A stretch of 36,742 bases of DNA from Xanthoparmelia taractica (lineage: Eukaryota; Ascomycota; Lecanoromycetes; Lecanorales; Parmeliaceae), in NCBI GenBank assembly GCA_033085395.1, contig JANQBS010000347.1, positions 1 to 36,742 on the forward strand, given 5' to 3'. A program made the translations under genes and the position numbers. Below, in pieces: positions 9,783-20,214 of this stretch. Under the pieces are notes generated by a model. That model worked only from the letters and a program-made list of their open reading frames with translations, was not told where the DNA came from and made no database searches. Positions within the stretch are counted from its first letter, which is position 1. Every line of letters starts with the position of its first letter.

Positions 9783-11225
9783 TCGACGGGAAGCTGGCTT
9801 GAGATTTTAAGCGTCTCCCCAAGTGCTGTCAGAGTAGGCTTTACGTTTCTCCTCCGCTGCTCGTTACTATTCAGGTGTATTATTGGGTGTGCTGTGTACA
9901 AATTGTTCCGAGTAAAGGTTATAGGGAACTAAAGGAACTTGGTATCTACGAGGTGTAGCACTTTGCCAAGCGAGATTCGACAGTTTCAGCAATTTAACTG
10001 CGTTCGTAATCAGTGTTTTATTCCATCGGTACGCACCAATCAACCCCCCTCTTCCCCCCGATACCCTTGTTCGATAGAGACATAAACCACTCTAGTATCC
10101 GCTCCTGCCGGCGCCCGCGTTTCCAGCTACTTCATTCGCTAATATTAGACCAAAGCTCTGCGCCTCTTTCCAGACACGTGCCAATCTTGCCAAGACACCG
10201 TCTTGTCTTGTAAGATGCCCTCTTGGCCAGTACGCAAAGGGCAAAACCTAAGGCCCCCAGTCATCTATGCTATTGTGAGCGAAGACACTGCTGACGCCTC
10301 AGAACCGGCTCAGTTGGCATGCCGAAAGATATTGCTGTGGAGCTTTTTTCTGCATGTCCATGTGTTCAGGCCGGCGAGGGTTCAAAGGCAACAGCAACAG
10401 CAACAGCAATAGCAACAGGTAGGAAAGAGATAAGGTAGATTGCTAGGGGCCGCGTGGCGACACGGCGACATACGCACAGCCGGCTTCTCAATTTACCACG
10501 AGTGTTCGTTTTCGCTTGCGAAGTTATAATATTCTGCCTCACTATGTTGGAGTCGAAAAAGGTTGCATTCTCTCACGAACAGTTTGGAGAGCGAAGTACC
10601 GATCTTTATTTGGGGGGGAGGGAGTGTTTTCTATCTAAGGTAGTCATTACACGAAAAAAAGGATAAAAGGCTTCTACTGACCACACCCTCAAAACATTGG
10701 GGTGCAATCGTTGTCGAGAGCACCGGCTAAATCTCAGCATGAAATGACCTAGCACGAGTCACGATACAGTCTGCCCTTATCAGCTTACATACCCTCATCT
10801 TCGCGATCGTGCATTTTGAAATCCCCATATTCACCCTACTGTAAGCCCACCCCGACCTACACGTCTGCCGTTTATCCGCCATGTGTCTTGTGTGGCATTG
10901 AAGACGTCTTGACTGCATCTGCACGTTCCTGAAAAGGAGACGGCTCAGCGTCCAAATGTGGTGTAGGGTAGTGGCTCGTCCTGCACAATGAAATAAATAT
11001 ACCATCATATCGGAAAAAGTTGCATGTATACGCGTACGATGTGTGCACAAGTGACGGGGAAGTTTACTTTCCAATTTTTCGATGATTGCCTCTAAAAGCT
11101 TTTGCTAACTCACTCTTCTCTGGCGAAGTTGTTTAGCGTCGGTATTCATTAATCCAAACGTCTTTGTAAAGATAACCATATAGCATAGTGTAATCATCTT
11201 GTCCGTCGGACTGTCTCGCCAACCC
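9783..11225. other. Gene-poor region
   Basis: No coding region is supported. It holds a short GCAACA repeat and ordinary-looking sequence. The frames at 10013-10213, 10203-10412, 10454-10666 and 10727-11074 (minus) have no family features or plausible splice partners. Confidence 0.5.
10388..10417. repeat. Five-unit GCAACA repeat
   Basis: Five tandem hexamers, four of them GCAACA and one GCAATA. Confidence 0.9.
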
Positions 11226-11567
11226 TAGCCAAGGCTGGCGCAGACTTGGAACAAGGCCTCACCTGGTCCACCGTGACCTACATTGAGTGGGTAAAATGTG
11301 AAGGACCCGTCTCCCTCGTCTCCGTCTGCCTACCGATAAACTTCACGTCTTGGCCAGCGCATCTATCTACAACCGCGGATGGGTGGGTATGTTGGAGGGG
11401 AAGGCGAGAGGACGGAAGCTGCGACGGGAGCACGGTCTGCGAATGATAGGTTTCCGAAGATGGACACGTACCCGCCTTCGATGGCTGTGGAGCGTACCGG
11501 GGAGCCGAGGCACGCACATTGGCACGGAAAGCCGTCTACCGACTCTTTGCAGTTTGCGCTAGGTTGA
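11226..11567 (+). pseudogene. Frameshifted fragment of a rhodopsin-like integral membrane protein
   Basis: A short frame reads LTWSTVTYIEWVKCEGPVSL then VSVCLP. This resembles the last transmembrane segment of the fungal PTH11/rhodopsin-like integral membrane family, where a Trp-Ser-...-W-x-x-C-E-x-x-x-S-x-x-S-V-C-L-P pattern is common. After that point the likely continuation moves to another frame (IYNRGWVGML), then to a third (PKMDTYPPSMAVERTG to a stop at 11567) that looks like a cytoplasmic tail. No upstream transmembrane exons are found; an in-frame TAG lies shortly before. It is best read as a truncated, frameshifted remnant. The family assignment rests on memory of one motif. Confidence 0.4.
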
Positions 11568-11706
11568 TGTAGTATCCCTTTGAATCTCTAGGCTTTGCCA
11601 TAGCTTGGATCAGCACCTCCCTTATTCATTCGAGGCCAACCTATTCAGTCTCCCAAGCGAAATATCCGTCTAGACTTACAAAAGAATACTTCGGCGCCTC
11701 TTTCAG

Positions 11707-11965
11707 TTACCCTAAGCCCAGCTCCTTGAGCAAGATGCCCTTGACCGTTGCCACGAGCCCAGCCATCTCCTTTTCGCCATGGTACGCCTCATTGTACACC
11801 ACGTTCAGATTGATCTGATCCCGGAACGTCCACACAAAGCAAACGCACTGCCTCGTCAGGGTTTCAACTCCCACCGACACATCTTGCACCTCGACTCCCC
11901 TAAAGTTAAAAGGTGCTCATAGATCCTATTAACTGTGATGGTGAAGGGGCTGCTGACGAGATGAT
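11707..11965 (-). pseudogene. Fragment resembling the C-terminus of a condensation-type acyltransferase
   Basis: On the minus strand a frame of about 65 codons reads VSVGVETLTRQCVCFVWTFR then NLNVVYNEAY and ends KELGLG before a stop. This order (GVE-LLTRQ, W-T-W/F-R, Y-N-E-A-Y) is like the end of fungal acyltransferases with a condensation-domain fold. Directly upstream, in a different frame, is SSPFTITVNRIYEHLL, which fits the preceding segment of such proteins, so a small indel near 11905 seems to have broken the frame. No catalytic HHxxxDG segment was found further upstream. This is a gene relic, not a functional gene. Confidence 0.35.
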
Positions 11966-13019
11966 GACTCAACTAGGAAAACTTTGCCAGCGAGTAAATT
12001 CGTGGATCTTCACCTCATACCTAAACTACTGATCCGTTGCCGACAAAGCTTCAGTCGCCGATATTCGCTGAGCTTATATTCTAGAGTATGTTTAGGAACC
12101 AGAGACCCAGCCGTTGCAAATGCACCATGGCGGTGAAACTTCAGCAGCAAGCAAAGTGGACGATGGTCCGGCTAACGTGACTTGCAAAATCCGTGAGCGA
12201 TGCTGGCCTGGCAGGTGATACTGGGGTGCGTTCCTCAATCTACGGGGATCATTGCCAGGAGGTCATTGAAAACGCCGGACATCATGCCGTCAGCATAGCT
12301 CGAGCCGACAAGATATAAGCACATTTTGCCTACAGCCGTAGTGTATGCGATAAGCGTATCCGAAAGAAAAGGCACTGGTTTGTTGTCGAGATTATTATGT
12401 TTTCTTCTCGGAGAGCGGCAAGACAGAGAATGAATGTGTGCACACAAAGTCAGCAGCGGCAATCATATCGCGGAAGGAAAAGAATGAACAATTAGAAACC
12501 CTCAGTCACGCTGTCAGACCTCGAATCTCTCTTTTGACTACCTTCTCCTTCAAAGAAAAGCGCAATTCCCTAGGACTACAATCGATTGTTAAGGGGATTG
12601 AGGTCGAGTCTCCCTTAATTTAATCAGTTCAGCCGATCTCAGCACCCATAATCGCTATCTTCTGTGACAGCTTAATCGATCTTTATAACAATACTGCTCT
12701 AATAATATAAGGAGACCCGGCGTCCTTACGTCAAACAAACCACTCGATTTCACAGTTTATGGCACTGCCCTTCTTACCCCAAAGCTCCCCATCATAATAA
12801 TGATATAATCTTCGACTGACGACTTCATAAGCCTGTTATCTAAGTTTGAAACTGAATCAGACATTTACAAGCAAAGTCTTCGAACATTTCCACTAGCGCC
12901 AACATTAGCGTCGCCAAACCTATTGTAACCCCCAGCATGCTCGCTCCAATTCCAAGTCTGCGGAAGCGCAGCATATCAGTCATAGATGAAGACCGACGGC
13001 AGCGATTATATACCCCCGC
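11966..13019. other. Gene-poor, decayed region
   Basis: No intact gene is supported. A minus-strand frame at 12235-12462 ends in a coherent-looking stretch (GKMCLYLVGSSYADGMMSGV) and could be another gene scrap. It has no recognisable family, start or splice partner. Confidence 0.4.
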
Positions 13020-13634
13020 TCAGTCGGGGTTGGCCCGAGGCTGCGGTGTTGATGGCGAGGGCACCACCGATTCGCGGAATCCAGAAGGAAACACTTCCAC
13101 GGGCACGTATTCAGAGGTAATAATCTCGCTGATGCCTCGCTCGACATTTTGTTCTTCCCGTTGGTTAGAGCCCTGGGCTTGACGCTCTGGAAAGCGCTCC
13201 ACAATCCATTCGACGGCTTGTGGTAGAGTCTCATCGATGAGACGATACATTTGTTTTATATTAGATATTCTGAGGGTCGCAAGCGTGAACGCGTTTCCAG
13301 CAATTATAAGAATACAGCCTGGTATTGTTACCTCTATGCATGGATAATATACACCTGTTATATCAACGACCAAAACAGTAAGCATGAAGCTAGGGGAATG
13401 CCATGTGCGAAAACGAGGGCCCATACCGGTCCGAAATGGTGATGTATCTGGTAACACATCGTCCGGGTCGTCATTCCACTCTGCATCGATTGTAATATCA
13501 GATATAGAAAGCTCAGCCCGAGTAAGTAGGACGATGAGCCAACCCCACTCCGGCCGCTTAAATAACCCTAATCTAATCTACTTTCGAAAAGATTAGGGCT
13601 GATTTAGGGCTATAGCCTTAGTGTACTCAGCCAT
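13020..13634 (-). pseudogene. Unknown 205-codon frame with two in-frame stops
   Basis: From an ATG at 13634 (minus) one frame runs 205 codons to a stop at 13020, interrupted only by TAA at codon 14 (13593-13595) and TAG at codon 19 (13578-13580). Both could derive from CAA or CAG by a single C-to-T change. The rest has coding character: an acidic segment (DAEWNDDPDDVLPDTSPF), hydrophobic stretches (SFMLTVLVVDITGVYY; CILIIAGNAFTLATL) and a polar tail (MYRLIDETLPQAVEWIVERF). I do not recognise the family. Translation could instead start at 13457 or another internal Met. It lies head to head with the MTQ1-like gene, with 41 bp between the start codons. Confidence 0.4.
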
Positions 13635-13675
13635 TTCAACCGACAACCAAGCATCAAGTCCCCAACAAACAATGA

Positions 13676-14959
13676 ATGCCCCGCCTCTCCTCCTCCCTCA
13701 CCCGCCGCGCTCGCGCAAAACATCCTCTCTTCCCTCTCCTCCTCCGCCCCTGCCGCGATCTCCCCTCCGCGCTTAACGAGCTCCGCTGGTTGCGCGAGCA
13801 CGCAATCGCAAACCGCCATGTCACCCTCGCATCCACAGGCCTGATACGAACATCATGGCCGCAGCACCTGCACCGGCTATGCCGCGAGCGAGCAAGAGGA
13901 AAGCCACTACAATACATACTCGGAACGCAACCATTCGGGGAGTTGGAGATATTGTGTAAGAAGGGGGTCCTGATACCGAGGTCACATACTCCTCCTCGGT
14001 CTTTCTACATTTATTCGTACACTTATGCCTAACTCTCTGCAATCTCTAGACCAGAAACAGAAAACATAACCACCCACCTCGCCTCCCTCCTCCTCCTCTC
14101 CTCACTCCCCTCACACCCCCCTCCAAGCGCCCTCCGCATCCTCGACCTCTGCACAGGCACAGGCTGCATACCCCTCCACCTCTACTCCCTCCTCCACCCC
14201 CACATCCCGCCCCTCCACCTCCAGCTCCACGGCACCGACATATCCCCCCTAGCCACACTCCTCGCAAAAAAGAACCTCACCCACAACATCGCCCACGCCC
14301 ATCTCCCACCAACGGCCCTTCACCACATCTCATTCACCCGCGACGATATTTTCTCCACCACGGACACAGCAGCACCATGGCGCCAATCGAAATGGGATAT
14401 CGTAATCTCGAACCCGCCTTACATATCCCCAACTTCCTTTAACAAAACCACATCCCGCTCCGTGCGCAACTACGAGCCTAGAAGCGCGCTCGTGCCTACC
14501 ATTACTACTACCACAACCGGCACAACCCTCTGCCCTAATAACAACAACAATAGAGAAAAAATGGTAGCGGCGACTGCGAATGCGGATGCGGATGCGAAGG
14601 AAGCGGGCGATCTATTCTACCCGCGCCTACTGGACCTAGCAGCGCGGGTATCGGCGCGGGTGGTGCTGTTTGAAGTGGCGGATATGGAGCAAGCGGTTAG
14701 GATAGCAGCGATGGTGCGGGGGCAGGGGCAGGGGCAGGGGCGGGGGCGGGATCGGGGTGGAGGAGTTTGGGACGGCTATGAGATATGGAGGGATTGGCCC
14801 GCTGCGGGTGCGGGTGCGGGTGGGGAGGATGAAGAGGAGGAGGGCGGTGAGGTGGTGGGGGTTCAGGGGGTGGATGTTAGGGTGAGGGGGGAGGGGAATG
14901 GGAGGGCTGTATTGGCTTGGAGGGGGGAGGATGGAGGGAGGATGGTTGGGAAGAGATAG
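13676..14959 (+). CDS. MTQ1: HemK/PrmC-family glutamine methyltransferase (mitochondrial release-factor type)
   Basis: Two exons, 13676-13980 and 14050-14959, give 404 residues. The intron donor is weak (GTCACA), but it joins GVLIPR to PETEN exactly as the family requires. The N-terminal helical domain (residues 1-95, ending GKPLQYILGTQPFG) precedes the SAM-binding fold with ILDLCTGTGCIPLHL (motif I) and the catalytic NPPYISP tetrapeptide motif. Family knowledge: these enzymes methylate the glutamine of the GGQ motif in peptide-chain release factors; yeast Mtq1 acts in mitochondria. The Arg-rich N-terminus (SSSLTRRARAKHPLFPLLLR) fits mitochondrial import. Residues after NPPY carry Thr/Asn-rich, Ala/Asp-rich and Gly-rich insertions not usual in bacterial PrmC. 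It converges with the STRIP gene, with 146 bp between the stop codons. Confidence 0.88.
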
Positions 14960-15105
14960 GATAGGGCTATGCCTCTGGGTGGAATGCGCGTTTCTGATGT
15001 CTCACTAGGGACTTTGTTGATTTCAGATCATAGCTTCGAGGTTTCCGCTTTCCCTAAGCTCCACTGCGCATTCAACGCAGCATACATCTCAGTGAGCTCT
15101 AAACC

Positions 15106-18100
15106 CTACGCCCACCCCTCCATCGCCAACGGCCCGCCTTCGAATTCCGTGCCTGCACCACCACCACCACCGCCCGCCCCTTCTCCACCAGCAGCCTCTT
15201 CCTCCTCCCCAGCCCCCACCCCCCCAACCCCCCACCCCATCTTCTCCAACTCCCTCGCGAAGAAATTATACTCCTCTCTCCCCTCCCTGCCATCTTCGCC
15301 TCCCTTCCCCTCCCCCTCTCCCTCCATTACCCCCCTAAACTCTCTCAAATGCCACCAATGCACCAGACTCCTGCCAGCCTGCTCCAACGGCACCGCTTCC
15401 TCAACGACGCCATCCACGTCCCCACCGCATAACCACTCATCGCGCAGTTCGGGCCTGCAGTGCAGGTATATGGCAGTGATGACGCGCATGTTGGTCTGTC
15501 GCCATTTCCTGCCGCAGTACGGCGTTTGGGATTTGAATAACTTGAGGGTGTAGAGACGGAGATCTGGTTGGGGGATCTTGAGCGCTTTGCGCAAGATGGT
15601 GCTGGATTTGTACTGGACAAGGAGCAATGCGCGATGGGCTTTGCGCTTGGTGATTTTTTGGAGCAGACGGAGCAAGTTGATGTTGGTGAGGAAGAAGCGG
15701 GGTGCGTAGTTCGTTAGGGGCGTTCGTGGTAGGGCGCCAGAGGTAGGGTAGCCGAGCTCGTCGACTTCGGGGCGGGCGGTTGGGAGTGGTGGAGTAGGCG
15801 GTGGAGATTGAGACGTTGGGCTGCGGCGATGCTTAAGGATTGGTGGAGGGGCAGCTTCGTCGTCGCTCGAGGTGGAAGGTGAGAGAGCGGGTTGGGGTGG
15901 AGATACTGGAGGGTGTTTGGAATTCAGGTGGCAGAAGTAGAAGAAGCTGGAGATCGGTCAGCTAACATTCGTGTACTGCTAATTGTCAACGTACTCGAGA
16001 TCTTCGCGGTCATTCTTTTGGTCGACCACCCTATCAACGTCTTGATGAGCGAAGAGCTTAAGGACGAGTGGTAGATAGTTCGCATCTAGCAGTAGCTGGG
16101 TCATGTATTCGTATTTGAGTATGTCTGGGTAGTTGTCAGAAAACTCTGCAATGCTCAAACAGGTACTTGGAGACACTCACGAGACAGCTTGAACCATTTC
16201 AAGAGTATCAGCAATACGCCAGACACAGCTTTTGTAGTTATCTCCCTCGACCGCAAGGCATTCAGCTCTTCGACAACGGGATCCGTGCCATCCTCGTTCT
16301 CCGCAAGCTGACCGTTTACTATACCATTCATGTTGGCGGAGGAATTGGTGTTCGCTCTCCTTTTGCCTTGAGCCTCGTTTGCGCCATCTTCAGGGAAAGA
16401 CGTCCCATTCTGCGATCTCTCTTGGCCATTTTGAGCGACTAGACTTGATACATGGCTGAAGACAAGTTTCCAGAAAACAACCACAATAGACTGTAGATGC
16501 GGTAAATTTTCGTGCTGGGACAGGAGTCAATGACAGGAACTCTTCGATACCTGGAGTTACGTACATAGAAGTTTCTAATGGCATCCAATCGTCTTTGCAC
16601 CTCCTCGCTGTCCGTCTCCTTTTCCCGCTCAAGCTCTTCGTGCTTCGAAGGAGGCCTAGACTGTTTAGCTTCTCCGTCCTCATCATTGTCGTCACTCCCG
16701 AGTTGGGAATCGAAATCGTTATGCAGTGAATCATCATCTTCTTCTTTCGACCAGTTCCAACCTCTTTCATATTTAATAAACTTCTCTCGTACGTCCCAAA
16801 GCTGACGGATGGACCTCGACATCCTCATGCGGCTAGCGAATAGTTGCCCAGCCTCCAATATGGAAGCTGGTATATCGCTTCCCTCCCACCGTTTACCAAC
16901 AAGCTGATCTTGTAACTCGGCATTACCTTTGCCACCAACCGTGTTACTCGTGCCATCCAGAGGCGGATACAAGAAAGGAAAATTTTGGTTAGTTTGGTAG
17001 TTCTGTTTCTTTCCACCTTTGCCTCCTGGCCCAGCGGGAGAAGGTGGTGGGGAAGGTGCAGGCGTCGCGATATGTACAGGTTGGTGAAATATAGATCTAC
17101 CAGCCCCGTTGGCGTCTGCCATTCGTATATTATCTTGGCTGGCTTGTCGAGACGGGTGATTAGGCAGGGGCGGTAGTATTGAGTTGTTCTCTTCCTCAAT
17201 AGGTACCAGAGGTGGAGGAGGGCAGTAGGCTGGATATTTCGATGTGATCTCCTGACGGAAAAGATGATAATCGAGGGGAGACGTTGTAATAAAGCTCGGA
17301 TCATGCTCGTTTTCGCCGATATCCATTTCTTGACGTAGTGCGACTTTGCTCTCGTTTAGTTCTTTCATATTTCCGAACACCAGGAGTATTGTTTTCCAGA
17401 ACAGGAGTACCACCTTTCAGCTCCGATGTCAGCATTTTCCTTGAAATGCTGAGAACGGGTCACTTACCCTCGGGAGAGGGATATATGAGGTTTCTTCCCA
17501 GCGCAGCTTGGCGATAATCTTTGTCAAGACTGTCAGGAGGCGAGGACCGAGGCTAGCTGCAGTCCTGAGTGTCAGCTGCTGAGCGGCACGAAAGCATCGT
17601 TGATCTTGACAGACCGACAGCTTCCCGCATTGATTCATCTTCGCCTTTTGAGTGTTGCCATCTACTGGCTTCGATGATTAAGTACAACACAGTAAGGGTC
17701 TGATTCACTTCGATCTGCCTAAAGAATCTCCAAGAAGCAAGTTTCTCATCCCGGGAGGGTGAACCATCTTCCAAAATCTCGGCGTCTCTAGGCTCAAGTG
17801 AGTTAGCACTTGCTCATGGCATAAAGAACTAGAGTAAAGAACAGTGGACTGACTGACTGTTCGCTTTCCCATAATCTTATCAATACATCCACCAGCTTCT
17901 GAACAGCATTGAGCTCGCAGAGCATCCGTGTGCCATTACTGATCCATTTCAACTGCAGCTTTGGCTTTGTATTTGAAGAATCCAGCCATTTTTGGTCGGC
18001 GGTCGTTCGATCGGATATTTGGTCTTCTTTTTCTACCCCGGCTGTATCTCCCCAAACTCCAAGAGCGACGTAAGATAAGCACTCTAGACTTTTGACACGA

Positions 18101-18735
18101 GATGAGATTTCTGGATTCTGCAGCGCTTGTATAGCCCCAACCAGAAAGCTCTCACGGTCTTCTCTAGTCACATCCTGCCATTGTAGTGCTTTATCAGACG
18201 ATACCGGCTGTTCGGCCTGCGCTTGTTCCCACTTCTCATCAAATGACTGCTTTGCCCGCAATAGCATATATCTCTCTTCCTCTGTGTACGAGAACCATTC
18301 CTCTAGCTCTTCTGGAAACGACCGTGTCTCCGAATAGTCATACGCATATGCTGTAGGGTCAAGCTTTGGCAGATCTGTTACGAGTTTCTTCAGCTCAAGC
18401 AAACTCAAAGAGTCCGTTGGATTCCTCTGCTCTTCTTGCCGTGGAGGTGGGGTCGGTGGAGGAGCCTGTTGGGGCGGAGGTGGAGCGGAGCCTTCTCGGC
18501 GGAGGATTGGACGATTGGCGACTTTGGGAGGACTAGGTACCGCGTTGGCAAGGGTCTTGGTACTTGACTGAGCATCGTGTGCCCTCCGCGATTCAATACG
18601 CTCCGTGAACTCGGATTCTAGAGCATCTATAGGTGAGATGGTGGAGATGTCGGCACCAGATTCATCCACTTCGTCAGCCTTGACAATAATCGCGTCATCC
18701 TCCTCGTTTGCGCCATCAGGCCCAGTATAATTCAT
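15106..18735 (-). CDS. FAR11: STRIP/Far11/HAM-2 STRIPAK-complex scaffold
   Basis: Seven exons on the minus strand: 17858-18735, 17615-17787, 17468-17556, 16565-17413, 16181-16490, 15995-16124 and 15106-15946. All phases agree and the product is 1089 residues. The N-terminal N1221-like domain is visible from about residue 105 (SLSLLELKKLV; PEELEEWFSYTEEERYMLLR). After the conserved KQNYQTNQNFPFLYPP segment comes the DUF3402-type C-terminal domain: LVLKLFAHQDVDRVVDQKND, FFYFCHLNS, NYAPRFFLTNINLLRLLQK, and LYTLKLFKSQTPYCGRKWRQ. Known role: scaffold of the striatin-interacting phosphatase and kinase complex. The Neurospora homologue HAM-2 and Sordaria PRO22 act in hyphal fusion and fruiting-body development, and yeast Far11 in pheromone arrest. 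The ATG at 18735 is chosen because the sequence upstream loses coding character. Introns are 48-74 nt. The Ala/Gly/Glu-rich tail is probably disordered. Confidence 0.93.
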
Positions 18736-20214
18736 ATTAGTGACCGAATATCTAGGACCGTGCGCCTCTATAACTGCATGATTCAACACACATTTAAGGC
18801 GTGCAAGTGTGCCGCTGGAGTGGAGGCCCAAGGAAGAAAATGGTCTCCAGGTGAGCTTTGAGAGCCAGCATGAGCATTGTAAGCTCTTGCACCAAGAGTG
18901 AGAGCTTGGTGAATTAAGAACCATGAGCAAGAGTTACAGATCTTACGAAGAGGACATCGTCCTAGATTTACGGTGAAGATGACTGGGGGCTTGCGGCAAT
19001 CTTTTCCCAGAGAGGGAATTCTAACAGCATTGCTTCCATTTAAAAGCTGCTTGCCGAGCATGATATACATGCGAGAGAACCGGCACCCTCTTAGCGTGAC
19101 CTTTGAGACTCACATAACCAAGATGAAGTGGCTGACTGTTTATTGCAAGCCAGTTCGACATGCTGAATTTGGTATCCTGAACAATTCTCAAGGCTCATTC
19201 GCCCTGTTAGAATTTGCAAATAGGTGCAGTTTCTAGCTTTATATCCCTAGGAAACCTGACTGTTTTGCGGCTAAATCATTTGGTTCATGCAATCCTCATG
19301 TACTGCTTTCCTATCGCGAGACTCTCTCATTTTAGTCCAGAGAAAGATATGCCCAGTGAAGAGCGTTATGTGGCTCTCTGTCTGACCTATGACAGAGAGC
19401 CTTCAGCGCTGTATTATCCCAGCTTTACATTGCATCCCAGGCCCGTGTAACTCCTACGATACATCTTATAAGCCCTCTAGCCCTTTCTCTAGAAAATAAC
19501 GATTGTGTTGCCCTGATATCCCGGTTGCTGAAGTCATCCCAGTCTCATTTGTCTATAATATAAAAGCGTCAACAAGAGCTTGCACTATTAATTAAAGCGT
19601 TCAAGTACATACAGACCATCCCAGTGTAATTTCCTAAACCGAGCACCAATCGTTGGCAGAAAAAACACCTACTCCCCATCAACACAACACACCCCATCAA
19701 CTCCATAACCCACAAAACATTCAAACCCAACCCCCACCACCCCACCGCACCTCGCCCCTACAGCCTCCAAAAAAAAGGCAAAAATAATCTTCAAAAATAG
19801 CAAAAGACTCCACCACCGGACTCGAAAGTCCGATGGCTTGCAGAAAACCTCCCCGGGGGGTGGGGGGGGTTTTACTTTTGTATATTATATAGGTATTGCC
19901 AAGATCAGTGTCAATGTCTACGCTAGCTTTATCTGGCATACTTCCACAATCACTTTTTAGTAAATGTGGTGATGGGTGAACGACTCGAGCCAGCAAGACC
20001 AAATCTCCTTTCCTTCTTGGATGGTATGTATTTGCGCTATTTTAAATATATTGTTAATTTCCTGAAATTTATTCTAGGACTGGGAACTCATCAATCTTTG
20101 GTATCAGGTATTTTATATCATACGATGTGTTTGGGACACGCGTAGAGCAAGCATTATTTCATTAATGTATTCTGTTCGCTCATTAAATTATATACAACGC
20201 CTAGCCTATTGCAT
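18736..20214. other. Intergenic region between two minus-strand genes
   Basis: 5' flank of the STRIP gene and 3' flank of the amino-acid transporter. No supported gene is found. A poly-purine/poly-G stretch at about 19850-19870 and a strong inverted repeat at 19813-19836 are the only structured elements. The minus frame 19721-20002 has no family features. Confidence 0.45.
19813..19836 (-). other. 10-bp stem with UUCG-type loop (if transcribed from minus strand)
   Basis: Positions 19813-19822 and 19827-19836 are inverted repeats separated by four bases. On the minus strand the stem has nine Watson-Crick pairs and one G-U pair, with a UUCG loop closed by U-A. It lies about 380 bases beyond the transporter stop codon, so it could be in the 3' untranslated region or past it. 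Function is not known. Confidence 0.4.
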
